From assembly GCA_015069095.1 (NCBI GenBank), contig SVJH01000009.1, positions 1 to 64,000 of the forward strand: 64,000 bases of DNA, given 5' to 3'. Source of the DNA: Oscillospiraceae bacterium. Its GTDB lineage: Bacteria; Bacillota; Clostridia; UMGS1810. This document shows, in pieces, positions 53,288-62,515 of this stretch (positions are counted from its first letter, which is position 1; every line of letters begins with the position of its first letter). Both the position numbers and the translations under genes were made by a program. The notes under the pieces were generated by a model. It searched no databases, was not told where the DNA came from, and was given only the letters and a program-made list of their open reading frames with translations.

Positions 53288-54640
53288 TTACGCTTCAAAA
53301 AATGCTTTATATCCAAGATATGCCATATATACATCAAGTTTTGATGAAACTTCAAACGGAGAATGCATTGCAAGGATTGGAACACCGCAGTCAAGTGTAT
53401 CAATATTTAAGTTAGCAATATACTGTGCAACTGTTCCACCGCCGCCTTGATCAACTTTTCCAAGTTCGGCAATTTGCCATTTAACGTTATTTCTGTTAAA
53501 TATTCCTCTTACCTTTGCTACAAATTCAGCGTTAGCATCCGACGTTGAACTTTTACCTCTTGAACCGGTGTATTTACTCATACATACTCCACCACCTGCA
53601 TAAGCACTGTTTAATGGTTCGCAAACATTTTTATAATTTGGATCAAATGCAACTGTTACATCGGCAGATAAACACATTGATTTTTCAAATGCATTTTTAA
53701 GGTCTATATCACTGTAATTTTCTTTTGTAAGGTTAATAAGCGATGCAAGAAAACTTTCAAAAAACATTGATTTTGTTCCTGTATTACCCATGCTGCCAAT
53801 TTCCTCTTTATCGGCGAAATAACAAACTGTTGTTTTTGTTGTTTTACTTGCATCAATCATAGCAATAAGCGATGTATATGCACAAATTCTGTCATCTTGA
53901 CCATATGAGCCAACAAATGATGAATCGAAACCTACATTTTTTGCTTTAAATGATGGAACGAGTTCAAGTTCACTGCTTATAAAATCTTCTTCACATATGC
54001 CATATTTTGCTTCTAATAGTTTTAAAATATTATCTTTTACAGCATCTTTTTCTTCGTCAGAAGGAAGTGAGCCTATAAGAACGTTAAGGTCTTCGCCAGT
54101 AAAAAGTTCACTTACTTTTTTGCTCATCTGATCTTGCGCAAGATGAGGAAGAAGGTCTGTGATTGTAAATACAGGATCGCTTTCGTCTTCACCTATTGAG
54201 ATGTTTATTTTTTCTCCGTTTTCTTTAATTACAACACCAATAAGTGATAGCGGAATTGACATCCACTGGTATTTTTTAATACCACCATAGTAGTGTGTTT
54301 TAAAAAGTGCAAATTCACTGTCTTCGTAAAGAGGAACAGGTTTTAAATCAAGGCGTGGGCTATCAATATGAGATGCAATAATATTCATACCATTCTGAGG
54401 CATTTCATCCCCTATTTTTGCCATTATTATACTTTTATCTCGATTTATTTTATAAACTTTGTCTCCGCTTTTTAAAGAATCAAATTCACATATGCATTTA
54501 TAGTCATTACTTTCTATAATTTTTTTGATTGTTTGCGTACAAAGTCTTTCTGTTTTTGAGTTATTTAAAAATCTTATATAACTTTCGCAAAAATTAAAAA
54601 TTTTGGTTTTATCAACATCTTTCCAAGCCATTTTTGACAT
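53288..54640 (-). CDS. M18 family aminopeptidase
   Basis: 450 residues. Dizinc ligands are in ASHIDSPRLDLKP, ADKEEIGSMGNTG and the C-terminal MHSPFEVSSKLD; QMSKKVSELFTGEDLN and VGSYGQDDRICAYTSL are family blocks. It trims N-terminal residues of cytoplasmic peptides, with preference for acidic ones in several relatives. Full length. GGAGGT lies 7 nt before the start at 54,640. Confidence 0.94.
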   Translation of the reverse strand: MSKMAWKDVDKTKIFNFCESYIRFLNNSKTERLCTQTIKKIIESNDYKCICEFDSLKSGDKVYKINRDKSIIMAKIGDEMPQNGMNIIASHIDSPRLDLKPVPLYEDSEFALFKTHYYGGIKKYQWMSIPLSLIGVVIKENGEKINISIGEDESDPVFTITDLLPHLAQDQMSKKVSELFTGEDLNVLIGSLPSDEEKDAVKDNILKLLEAKYGICEEDFISSELELVPSFKAKNVGFDSSFVGSYGQDDRICAYTSLIAMIDASKTTKTTVCYFADKEEIGSMGNTGTKSMFFESFLASLINLTKENYSDIDLKNAFEKSMCLSADVTVAFDPNYKNVCEPLNSAYAGGGVCMSKYTGSRGKSSTSDANAEFVAKVRGIFNRNNVKWQIAELGKVDQGGGGTVAQYIANLNIDTLDCGVPILAMHSPFEVSSKLDVYMAYLGYKAFFEA

Positions 54641-54749
54641 TTTAACTACCTCCATATTGCTTTTTTAATTATTATTTTCATTATTACCATTTTAATACAG
54701 ATGAAAGAAAAAATCAACTAAAATAAATTCATTTTTTTCTGTATTTGTA

Positions 54750-54777
54750 TTGACAAATAAATTCAAAGTTGTATAAT
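54750..54777 (+). promoter_or_regulatory. Promoter of the ABC transporter gene
   Basis: TTGACA, 16 nt, TATAAT. Confidence 0.7.
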
Positions 54778-54851
54778 GAAATAAACATAAAAAAACGAAG
54801 ATTAAAATGACTAAGACATACGTCAAAAAAAATGAAATTGGAGTGAATTTT

Positions 54852-56687
54852 ATGTCGAATCGGAAAACTGACACAAGCTCAATTCCGGATTATGAAGTCC
54901 TGTTTAGCAGCGAGGAAAACAAAAAAAGCAAAGGTTCTGGTTTTTTAAAGAAACTTCTTAAGAAAAACTGGTACAAACTCATTATTTCATCTGTGCTATA
55001 CACAATTAAAGCGTGTCCTAACTGGATTATCCCGATTTTAACCGCAAACATTATAACGCTTGCGACAAATCAGACTGACGGTGCACTTAATGCAATGATA
55101 ATGAATACCATTGTTTTATTTGCAGTGTCGCTCCAAAACATACCGACTCATATGCTTTATGCGCGTTACACAGACAAAATGCTTAGAACAATCGGTGCAG
55201 GTCTTAGAAGTACACTTATAAGAAAACTTCAGCATTTATCTGTTACATATCACAAAGAGATGGAATCAGGTAAAATTCAATCGAAATTTTTGCGTGATGT
55301 TGAAGCAGTTGAAATGCTTAATAACCGATTTGTCAAAAATGTTATTCCTGCTGTTATTGGCGCACTTATTTCGATTGGAATTTCAATTTCTAAAAGTGGT
55401 GCGGTTACACTGTTTTTCCTTTTTGTTATTCCTGTTAATGTTGGTCTTGTTTACGCATTTCGAAAGAAAATGCGAAAAACAAACAGCCAGTTCAGGAGCG
55501 AAACAGAAAGTATATCTGCAAAACTTACTACTATGCTTGAAATGATTCCTGTTACAAAGGCTCACGGTCTTGAAGAGGAAGAAATTGCAAGTCTTGACGA
55601 AAACATTAAAGAACTTACTAAAAAAGGTCTTGTTGTTGATAAAGCAAATGCATATTTTGCATCTACATCCTGGGTACTAAGTAAACTGCTTAGCGGTATA
55701 TGTTTGTTATTTACAGGTTATCTTGCTATAATCGGTAAAATCGGTGTTGGAGATATCGTTTTATACCAAACATATTTTAACATTATAAGCGGTGATATTC
55801 AGGCTCTTATAAATATTTATCCTGAAATTACAAAAGGTATGGAATCACTTCGAAGTGTATCGGAAATTATGCTTTCTGATGACATTGAAGATAATAAAGG
55901 AAAAATTAAACTTCGTTATGTACATGGTACTGTTCACTTTGACGATGTATCATACAGATACCCTAACACTGACAAAGATGTAATTAAAGATTTTACACTG
56001 CACGTCAAAGAAGGCGAATGTATTGCTTTTGTCGGTGCATCCGGTAGTGGTAAATCTACCATTATGAATATGATTATCGGATTTTTAAAATCTACTAAAG
56101 GTACAATAAGCATCGACGGAAAACCTATGGAAATGCTTAATCTTTCAGATTACAGACACTTTATATCGGTTGTTCCGCAAAACAGTATTTTATTTACAGG
56201 TACAATTAAAGATAACATTACATACGGTATGCCTAACGTTTCTAAAAAACGTCTTGAAGAGGCAATCGAAATGGCAAATATAAACGAATTTGTAAAAGAT
56301 ATGCCAAAAGGTATAAACACTATGATTGGCGAACATGGTGGCAAACTTTCAGGTGGCCAGAAACAACGTATTTCTATTGCAAGGGCGCTTATAAGAGACC
56401 CGAGAATTCTTATTCTTGATGAAGCAACAAGTGCACTTGATAATATTTCTGAATATCATGTTCAAAAGGCTATATCGGAACTTATTAAAGGAAGAACAAC
56501 ATTTATCGTTGCACACAGACTTTCTACTATCCGTGATGCTGACAGAATAGTCGTTATGGACGAAGGTAGATGTGTTGAAGTTGGTACTTTTGATGAACTT
56601 ATGGCGAAAAAAGGTAAGTTCTACGAGCTTAAAACACTTAACGATATGGGTAAATCAATCGACGAAGCAATGGGCGTTAGAAGTTAA
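54852..56687 (+). CDS. ABC exporter, fused permease/ATPase (type IV)
   Basis: 611 residues. Six membrane helices (~55-340) precede an ATPase with Walker A GASGSGKSTIMNM, Q-loop VVPQNSILF, signature LSGGQKQRISIARAL, Walker B ILILDEATSALD and switch VAHRLS. A short basic N-terminal stretch (KKSKGSGFLKKLLKKNW) is a likely interface helix. Homodimeric exporter of lipids, drugs or peptides; cargo unknown. Start at 54,852 follows GGAG by 8 nt. Confidence 0.94.
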   Translation: MSNRKTDTSSIPDYEVLFSSEENKKSKGSGFLKKLLKKNWYKLIISSVLYTIKACPNWIIPILTANIITLATNQTDGALNAMIMNTIVLFAVSLQNIPTHMLYARYTDKMLRTIGAGLRSTLIRKLQHLSVTYHKEMESGKIQSKFLRDVEAVEMLNNRFVKNVIPAVIGALISIGISISKSGAVTLFFLFVIPVNVGLVYAFRKKMRKTNSQFRSETESISAKLTTMLEMIPVTKAHGLEEEEIASLDENIKELTKKGLVVDKANAYFASTSWVLSKLLSGICLLFTGYLAIIGKIGVGDIVLYQTYFNIISGDIQALINIYPEITKGMESLRSVSEIMLSDDIEDNKGKIKLRYVHGTVHFDDVSYRYPNTDKDVIKDFTLHVKEGECIAFVGASGSGKSTIMNMIIGFLKSTKGTISIDGKPMEMLNLSDYRHFISVVPQNSILFTGTIKDNITYGMPNVSKKRLEEAIEMANINEFVKDMPKGINTMIGEHGGKLSGGQKQRISIARALIRDPRILILDEATSALDNISEYHVQKAISELIKGRTTFIVAHRLSTIRDADRIVVMDEGRCVEVGTFDELMAKKGKFYELKTLNDMGKSIDEAMGVRS

Positions 56688-56740
56688 ACTTAATTTTTAT
56701 AGACTCCCTGAATAATAGTGTGAAATTATTGACAAAAGCA

Positions 56741-56772
56741 AACCGAGTGAATTATTTAAATTCACTCGGTTT
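56741..56772. terminator. Bidirectional terminator
   Basis: AACCGAGTGAATT paired with AATTCACTCGGTT and T run; ends both the ABC gene and the BMC operon. The core stem is the same as at 143-167. Confidence 0.88.
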
Positions 56773-56777
56773 TATTT

Positions 56778-57539
56778 TTATACTTCTACTATATCTACTT
56801 TCAATTCATTTAATGTGTCTACAAACTCTTGCGAAAGTGCATCTTTTTCGGTAATAATAGTATTTATATCTTCAAAATCAGCAAGTTTTACAAAACCTAC
56901 TCTTCCGATTTTTGCTTTATCGCAAATATAGAATTTATCTGTTGAGTTTTTCATCATACTTTGCTTTAGACAGCATTCTTGTTCGTTGCTTTCAAGTATT
57001 CCTGCCGTTGTTATACCACGGCTTGAAAAAAACATTTTATTTACAAAGTAATTTTCTTTAATATTGTTTTCTGCAATACTTCCCACAAATGAACTATTCT
57101 GACTCATCATTCCGCCAACAGAAATAAGTTTGATATCAAAATTACCATCAAGTTCTGCAAGTACTCTGAGCGAATTTGTAACAACTGTAATATTTTTAAA
57201 GTTTTTAAGTTCTTTTGCAAGATAAAATGCAGTTGTAGAAGCGTCTATAAAAATAGCATCTCCTGAAGAAATAAACTTTACTGCTTCTTTTGCAAGTTTC
57301 ATTTTTGCTTCAATATTTTGGTTTTTTCTTTTTTCAAGCGATAATTCCTGATTACCATTATCAATTGGTACTGCACCGCCATGTGTTCTTAATAAAAGTT
57401 CCTGCTTTTCAAGTTTTTCAAGGTCGCGTCTAATTGTTTCTTCAGTAACTTTAAGGTCAACTGCAAGTTTACTTACAGAAACTGCTCCCGTTTCCTTTAA
57501 CAATTCTGTGATTCTTTTTTGCCTCTCAAGTGCAAACAC
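56778..57539 (-). CDS. DeoR-family regulator, last gene of the BMC operon
   Basis: 253 residues. N-terminal helix-turn-helix: RQKRITELLKETGAVSVSKLAVDLKVTEETIRRDLEKLEKQELLLRTHGGAV, the typical DeoR block. C-terminal sugar-phosphate sensor domain with GDAIFIDASTTAFYLAKEL, VVTNSLRVL, VGGMMS and FFSSRGITTAGI. Starts with GTG (57,539), 9 nt after AAGGAG. DeoR sensors bind phosphorylated sugars, so the BMC substrate may come from a sugar phosphate. Likely represses the operon it ends. Confidence 0.92.
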   Translation of the reverse strand: MFALERQKRITELLKETGAVSVSKLAVDLKVTEETIRRDLEKLEKQELLLRTHGGAVPIDNGNQELSLEKRKNQNIEAKMKLAKEAVKFISSGDAIFIDASTTAFYLAKELKNFKNITVVTNSLRVLAELDGNFDIKLISVGGMMSQNSSFVGSIAENNIKENYFVNKMFFSSRGITTAGILESNEQECCLKQSMMKNSTDKFYICDKAKIGRVGFVKLADFEDINTIITEKDALSQEFVDTLNELKVDIVEV

Positions 57540-57552
57540 TAAAAATCACTCC

Positions 57553-58194
57553 TTATCTTTTAATTATTGTAACCTTGTCGCCATTTTTGATTCCTGCTGA
57601 ATTTGCATCATCTGTATCGATATGCATTTCAACATTGAAATCGTCTCTTACTCTTACCTGAACATCAAAAAACTTTGTAGGTTTAATGCCTTCTACAAGT
57701 ACATCTACATAATCGTTATCCGAAATTCCATTTTCTGATGCAAATGAAGGTGTAAGATGTATGTGTCTGTTAGCTATTATAACACCTTCTTTAAGGTAAA
57801 CGCAACCCTTTGGTCCAACAATTACAAGTTTTTCTGAATTTTCTATTTCTCCAGAAGGTCTTACAGGAGGACTTACCTTTAATACAAAAGTATCTGTTCT
57901 TGATATTTCAACCTGCGTATTTTTTCTTACAGGACCTAAAACCCTGACCTTTTCAATAGATTTAAGTGAAGGTCCGACAAGCGTTACAAACTGTTCAGAT
58001 GCAAATTCGCGTCCCATAAGTGTTTTTGCCTTTGTAAGTTCAAAACCCTTTCCAAAAAGAATTTCCAAATCTTCTTTCGACAAATGGACGTGCCTTTGCG
58101 ATACTCCAACTTTTATTTCGCTGTTGTTTTTATCTGTATTAAGTTGTTCTAAGACTTTTTTTACTGCCTCTGCAACCATCTTTTCTGTATACAT
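57553..58194 (-). CDS. pduL: Phosphate propanoyltransferase (PduL)
   Basis: 213 residues with both PduL domains. Zinc His motifs SQRHVHLSKEDLEILFG and ANRHIHLTPSFA; FFDVQVRVRDDFNVEMHIDTDDANSAG near the C-terminus. It converts acyl-CoA plus phosphate to acyl-phosphate, recycling CoA inside the shell. Residues 1-18 (MYTEKMVAEAVKKVLEQL) form an amphipathic helix followed by a polar linker, as expected for an encapsulation peptide. Lies between a BMC shell gene and deoR. Confidence 0.95.
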   Translation of the reverse strand: MYTEKMVAEAVKKVLEQLNTDKNNSEIKVGVSQRHVHLSKEDLEILFGKGFELTKAKTLMGREFASEQFVTLVGPSLKSIEKVRVLGPVRKNTQVEISRTDTFVLKVSPPVRPSGEIENSEKLVIVGPKGCVYLKEGVIIANRHIHLTPSFASENGISDNDYVDVLVEGIKPTKFFDVQVRVRDDFNVEMHIDTDDANSAGIKNGDKVTIIKR

Positions 58195-58208
58195 TTTATT
58201 CTCCGTTC

Positions 58209-58478
58209 TTACATATCAAAGAATTTTACTACTTCCTCATGCGGATTTGCTATTACCTCACATCCGAAAACTTCACCAAGTGCACTTGCACGTTTTCTTC
58301 CTGCTTCAACTGCAGCCGTTACTGCATCAACTTTTCCTGCAACAATAATTGTTACAAGACGTCCGCCAAGTCTTTTTTCTGTATGTATAAGGCGTACATC
58401 TGCTGCTTTTACCATTGCATCAAGCCCTTCTATTGAGGCAACAAGTCCCTGAACTTCAAGTAATCCTATCGATTCCAT
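58209..58478 (-). CDS. BMC-H shell protein
   Basis: 89 residues, one BMC domain: IGLLEVQGLVASIEGLDAMVKAADVRLIHTEKRLGGRLVTIIVAGKVDAVTAAVEAG, then the C-terminal helix ending NPHEEVVKFFDM. Forms flat hexamers with a central pore; the pore loop is EKRLGGRLV in place of EKIGSGLVS of the other paralogues, giving a more basic pore. Its ATG directly follows the stop of the previous gene. Confidence 0.95.
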   Translation of the reverse strand: MESIGLLEVQGLVASIEGLDAMVKAADVRLIHTEKRLGGRLVTIIVAGKVDAVTAAVEAGRKRASALGEVFGCEVIANPHEEVVKFFDM

Positions 58479-58829
58479 TTATTTAGCCTCCCTAAAAGAT
58501 TTTGGTAATTTTTTGTTGAATTTATCTTTGTTTATATCCATAAGGTATGCCATTTTATCAACATCTTCTCCCGGTGATGCAATAACGTGGGATACTATAA
58601 ATTTTCCTTTTGATTTTGCATATTCACTTCCTGCTTCAACTGCGGCTTTAACATCTGAAACACTGCCTTCTACTTTAACTGCCATTACAAGCGGAGCAGG
58701 AACATCAGCAGAAACAGGACGGTTTCTGTCAAATGCTATAACTTTAACGCCCGATGCTTTTGCCGCAACATCTGCAACACAAACAGCGGTTGTAAAACTG
58801 TATACCTCTATGATTCCTAATGCTTTCAT
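58479..58829 (-). CDS. BMC-domain shell protein with long pore loop
   Basis: 116 residues. A single BMC domain (ALGIIEVYSFTTAVCVADVAAKASGVKVIAFD) has an expanded pore segment, DRNRPVSADVPAPLVMAVKVEG, longer than in EutM/PduA types, and a 25-residue C-terminal extension (MAYLMDINKDKFNKKLPK). A larger or gated pore is possible. It is the most divergent of the single-domain shell proteins in the locus. AAAGGAT lies 7 nt before the ATG. Confidence 0.9.
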   Translation of the reverse strand: MKALGIIEVYSFTTAVCVADVAAKASGVKVIAFDRNRPVSADVPAPLVMAVKVEGSVSDVKAAVEAGSEYAKSKGKFIVSHVIASPGEDVDKMAYLMDINKDKFNKKLPKSFREAK

Positions 58830-58850
58830 AGGTTAAAATCCTTTCTAAAA

Positions 58851-60239
58851 TCAAACAATATGAAGTCCGTCTACAAGCACACATCTTCTTTGACGTGTAA
58901 ATGAATGTGCCGCTGTAAGGCCTTCGCCTGTAGGCCCTGCTATTGTAAACGTTGTATATCCTTCGCCACCTGCACCAATGCCTGCATATGACGGAGCATT
59001 TTTAACAAATATTGTTGTTTCAACTGCTTTTGCAAATTTTGTCAAATGGTCAACATTTTTAGAATGAATATGTGCAGAGTGTCTGTTACCGTGCTCTGCT
59101 TTAACTGCAAGGTCGATTGCCTCGTCAATGCTGTCAACTTTAACAATTGGAAGGATTGGCATCATAAGTTCTTCCTGAACAAAAGGATGATTTGCGTCTG
59201 TTTCGCAGATTATAAGTTTTGGATTTGCATCAATTCCAATTTCTTTAAGAAATAAAGATGCATCTTTTCCAACCCATTTTTTATTAAGCATATAATGACC
59301 GTTTTTTTCAGTAAGTGCAACTTTTACAAGTGCATCTGTCTGCGATTTATTTAAAAGATATGCGCCGTTTTCTGTCATAGATTTAATAAGTCTGTCTGCT
59401 ACTGTGCGCATAACAAAACATTCTTTTTCTGCAATACATGGAAGGTTATTGTCAAAACTTGCACCAAGTACAATATCTTTTCCTGCTTTTTCTACATCTG
59501 CAGTATCATCGACAATTACCGGAGGGTTTCCTGCACCTGCGCCGATGGCTTTTTTGCCTGATGACAAAAGTGCTTTAACAACTCCAGGTCCGCCTGTTGC
59601 AACAAGCATTTTAACAAGTGGGCTTTCCATCATTTCGTCAGATGACTCTTTTGTTGGATTTTTAACTGTTACTACAAGATTTTCAGGACCGCCTGCTTCT
59701 AAAATTGCACGGTTTACAAGGTCTACTGCATAATTTGATGTTTCTTTTGCATTTGGATGTGGATTAAACACAACAGCATTTCCGCCTGCAATCATACCCA
59801 TTGAATTACAGATTACTGTTTCAGAAGGATTTGTTGAAGGTGTTATGCTTCCGATAATTCCGTAAGGTGCCATTTCTACAAGTGTAAGACCTGCATCACC
59901 AGAAAAAGCAGAAGGTTTTATATCTTCAGTTCCAGGTGTTTTGTTTGCAACAAGTTGATGTTTTATAATTTTATCTTCAACTCTTCCCATGCCTGTTTCT
60001 TTTACACCTAAAACTGCCATATTTTCCGCTTCGTTAAGTGTAAATTCACGGATTTTAGAAATCATTTTTTCTCTTTGTTCTATTGTATATCCACGAAATT
60101 GTTTATACGCAATCTCCACAGCACTAAGTGCTTCGCTCATAGTATCAAAAACACCTTTTTGCGCTTTGGAAGCATTTTTATTGTTCATATTTTTTACAAC
60201 ACTTGCAACAATTTCACTAACTATTCTTTCATCTAACAT
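58851..60239 (-). CDS. CoA-acylating aldehyde dehydrogenase (PduP/EutE type)
   Basis: 462 residues. Catalytic Cys in FDNNLPCIAEKECFVM; GIIGSITPSTNPSETVICNSMGMIAGGNAVVFNPHPNAKETS and GGEGYTTFTIAGPTGEG are typical of BMC-associated acylating dehydrogenases. It oxidises an aldehyde with NAD+ and CoA to acyl-CoA. Residues 1-18 (MLDERIVSEIVASVVKNM) form an amphipathic helix followed by an Asn/Ser/Ala/Lys linker, a shell-targeting peptide. The start at 60,239 leaves 9 nt to GGAG; ATG at 60,245 and TTG at 60,254 are too near. Confidence 0.95.
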   Translation of the reverse strand: MLDERIVSEIVASVVKNMNNKNASKAQKGVFDTMSEALSAVEIAYKQFRGYTIEQREKMISKIREFTLNEAENMAVLGVKETGMGRVEDKIIKHQLVANKTPGTEDIKPSAFSGDAGLTLVEMAPYGIIGSITPSTNPSETVICNSMGMIAGGNAVVFNPHPNAKETSNYAVDLVNRAILEAGGPENLVVTVKNPTKESSDEMMESPLVKMLVATGGPGVVKALLSSGKKAIGAGAGNPPVIVDDTADVEKAGKDIVLGASFDNNLPCIAEKECFVMRTVADRLIKSMTENGAYLLNKSQTDALVKVALTEKNGHYMLNKKWVGKDASLFLKEIGIDANPKLIICETDANHPFVQEELMMPILPIVKVDSIDEAIDLAVKAEHGNRHSAHIHSKNVDHLTKFAKAVETTIFVKNAPSYAGIGAGGEGYTTFTIAGPTGEGLTAAHSFTRQRRCVLVDGLHIV

Positions 60240-60266
60240 TGCCATTATCTCCAATTTATTTTAAAT

Positions 60267-60815
60267 TTACATAATCGTTTTCCAAAGTTTTTCAGAAGGC
60301 TTTGCTATTACCTTAGAATCAAGATACATTGCATCATTTCCTATTTTTTCCTTTGCGCTTTCAATAGCGGCGCTTACACTTGCCACATCGCCTGTTAATG
60401 TCATATACGATTTTCCGCACATACCGCGCGCAACTCTTAATTCAATAAGTTTAACGTCAGAAGTTTTAGATGCAACATCTGCCGCAACTATTATTGACGC
60501 TGCCGAGTATGTTTCAAAAATTCCAAGAGCTTCAGGGCTATCTACTTCTACTGTACCGTAAAGAGCAGAGAAAATATCGTCGCTCGGATTTCCAAGCACA
60601 AAACTATCTATAAGTTTTTCTCCGCATTTAGTTTTTGCACTGTCCACCGCGGCTCTTACTGCACTCAAGTTCCCTTTTATAAGTGCTATGTATTTACCCG
60701 GGCACACAACCTGCGCCTCAATAAGTTCAACTTCTGAAGTTTTAAGCATAGTATCTGTTGCATCAATCCCGACAGATACTGTCATATATTCAATCATTCC
60801 GATTGCTTTTGCCAT
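60267..60815 (-). CDS. pduT: PduT-type tandem BMC shell protein with Fe-S pore
   Basis: 182 residues with two BMC domains (1-90 and 93-182). Cys38 in QVVCPGKYIALI is at the same place as the [4Fe-4S] pore cysteine of Salmonella PduT; the second domain has RVARGMCGKSYMTL. Forms trimers that are pseudo-hexagonal. With PduS next door it may pass electrons across the shell to recycle cofactors. AAAGGAT lies 9 nt before the ATG. Confidence 0.95.
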   Translation of the reverse strand: MAKAIGMIEYMTVSVGIDATDTMLKTSEVELIEAQVVCPGKYIALIKGNLSAVRAAVDSAKTKCGEKLIDSFVLGNPSDDIFSALYGTVEVDSPEALGIFETYSAASIIVAADVASKTSDVKLIELRVARGMCGKSYMTLTGDVASVSAAIESAKEKIGNDAMYLDSKVIAKPSEKLWKTIM

Positions 60816-60831
60816 TTATATTCAATCCTTT

Positions 60832-62163
60832 TTACTTATTATCAATTAAAATAAACTTTTCTGTAATATCTAAAACTGTTCCGTCTATACTTGCGTGCAG
60901 TGGCAGTGATAATCCGTCATTTGCAACTGCTATTACATCGCCGCATTTTACTTTTTCTCCTTTTTTTACAGATGGTAAAGATGGAGCACCGATTGACTGC
61001 GAAAGATCTATTTTTACACGTTTTGGTATAAAAAGTTCTTCTGTTATAAAAAGTTCTGTGTCATAACGAGCAAGGTCAAGACGTTCTTCTAATCTTTTTT
61101 CAGGTACCATTCTGTAATTTCGTTCCTTGCTTACAGAATTTTCACTTTTATCGAAAACTTCTATCTTTGCGCCGTTTTTTCTCATTTGTGATTTAAATTC
61201 ATTTATGAGTGATCTTGGATTTAATCCCTGAGAGCATGAATACATTTCACAAAGACCGCAATTTACACAGTACATTGCATCTTTTATAACTTTTGCATTG
61301 TATGTAGCACCATTTGCAACTGCATTCATAAACGCGCTTGGATCTACCGGCATACCGATAAGATTTCTCGGGCATAAATCTGTACACATTCTGCATTGAC
61401 AACAAGTGCTTTTTGCTCTTAATACACTTGTATTTGTTTTCGCTTTTCTCTTTAAAACAACAGGATGATTTTTAGGGAAAACTAAAATTCCTTTTGTTGT
61501 TTTTGTAACAACATCATACTTGTTTGATAAGGCACCTGTCATAGGACCGCCTTTTATTATTTCATAATCATCTGTTTTTGTGCCACCGGCAAGTTTTATT
61601 ACATCTAAAAAAGATGTTCCCACCACTACTTTATAAACACCGGGATTTTTAACCTCGCCTGCAACTGTTACATATTTTTCAGTAACAGGTTTTTCTAAAT
61701 TTATTGCTTTATAAATATTAAAAACCGTTTCAACATTAAAAACGCATACACCTACAGAAATAGGGATATTTCCGGGTGGCACACGTTTTTTTGTAGTTTC
61801 ATATATAAGTACAACTTCATCGCCCATAGGATAAACTGAAGGCAACAAGCATAATTTTCCTTTTTTAAAATCGACTAAAACAGATTCTACCGCCTGTTTT
61901 GCCTCTTTGTATTCTTCTTTAATAGCAACTATAAATTCTTTTGCGCCAATCGAATTTGTAATTTCGTCTAATGTAGAAATAATTTCATATGCATACTGTG
62001 ATAGAAGATTTCTATCAACCTTAAAAAGCGGCTCACATTCTGCACAGTTAAGAACTATAGTTTCGCATTTTTTGCTGAGCTTTGCATAGGTAGGAAATCC
62101 TGCACCACCGGCACCTAATATTCCATTTTCTTTAACCCTATTTACAAGTTCTTCAAAATTCAT
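60832..62163 (-). CDS. pduS: PduS-type RnfC-like iron-sulfur flavoprotein
   Basis: 443 residues. VKENGILGAGGAGFPTYAKL binds FMN/NADH as in RnfC and complex I 51-kDa chains; LNCAECEPLFKVD follows. Two 4Fe-4S motifs are STCCQCRMCTDLCPRN and MYCVNCGLCEMYSCSQ (CxxCxxCxxxC types), with an SLBB-like segment before them and a C-terminal biotinyl-like domain (GAPSLPSVKKGEKVKCGDVIA). Proposed partner of PduT in electron transfer. The upstream BMC-P gene stops 3 nt before its ATG. Confidence 0.93.
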   Translation of the reverse strand: MNFEELVNRVKENGILGAGGAGFPTYAKLSKKCETIVLNCAECEPLFKVDRNLLSQYAYEIISTLDEITNSIGAKEFIVAIKEEYKEAKQAVESVLVDFKKGKLCLLPSVYPMGDEVVLIYETTKKRVPPGNIPISVGVCVFNVETVFNIYKAINLEKPVTEKYVTVAGEVKNPGVYKVVVGTSFLDVIKLAGGTKTDDYEIIKGGPMTGALSNKYDVVTKTTKGILVFPKNHPVVLKRKAKTNTSVLRAKSTCCQCRMCTDLCPRNLIGMPVDPSAFMNAVANGATYNAKVIKDAMYCVNCGLCEMYSCSQGLNPRSLINEFKSQMRKNGAKIEVFDKSENSVSKERNYRMVPEKRLEERLDLARYDTELFITEELFIPKRVKIDLSQSIGAPSLPSVKKGEKVKCGDVIAVANDGLSLPLHASIDGTVLDITEKFILIDNK

Positions 62164-62166
62164 TTG

Positions 62167-62430
62167 TTATATCTCCAATTCAGAACAAGAATCAACTATT
62201 CCGACAATTGCAGCATCTATCGGAGTATCATTCAAACCAACTCTTGCAGCACTTCCAAGTGCAACTAAAACAACTTCGCCAACACCTGCGCCGATATTAT
62301 CAATTGCCACGATTTTCTTTTTTGGCATATCTTTAGCTTCGCTAAACTCTACAATCATAAATTTGTTTCCAACAAGATTTTCATTTTTGCGTGTTGATAC
62401 AACACTGCCTACTACTTTTCCGATTATCAT
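62167..62430 (-). CDS. EutN/CcmL-type pentameric vertex protein (BMC-P)
   Basis: 87 residues. MIIGKVVGSVVSTRKNENLVG, FMIVEFSEA, VAIDNIGAGVGEVVLVALGSAAR and VDAAIVGIVDS-like DAAIVGIVDSCSEL match the CcmL/EutN fold that caps the 12 vertices. The start is placed at 62,430, after AGAGG; a longer frame to 62,466 runs into the hairpin at 62,463. Confidence 0.95.
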   Translation of the reverse strand: MIIGKVVGSVVSTRKNENLVGNKFMIVEFSEAKDMPKKKIVAIDNIGAGVGEVVLVALGSAARVGLNDTPIDAAIVGIVDSCSELEI

Positions 62431-62462
62431 AATCTTATAACCTCTCTTGTCTTTTACTTTCC

Positions 62463-62492
62463 GCACGAAAAAGAAACTAATCTTTTTCGTGC
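62463..62492 (-). other. Stable hairpin between major shell genes and BMC-P
   Basis: GCACGAAAAAGA with TCTTTTTCGTGC, a 12-bp perfect stem with a 6-nt loop and no U run after it on the minus strand. It lies just after the two highly similar BMC-H genes and before the minor vertex gene. It may block 3' exonucleases and raise BMC-H mRNA over the rest. Confidence 0.7.
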
Positions 62493-62515
62493 AGAAAATG
62501 TAAAATACATTTTAA

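Noticed and set aside
62463-62492. Rho-independent terminator within the BMC operon
   Set aside because: No U run follows the stem on the transcribed strand, so full termination is unlikely.
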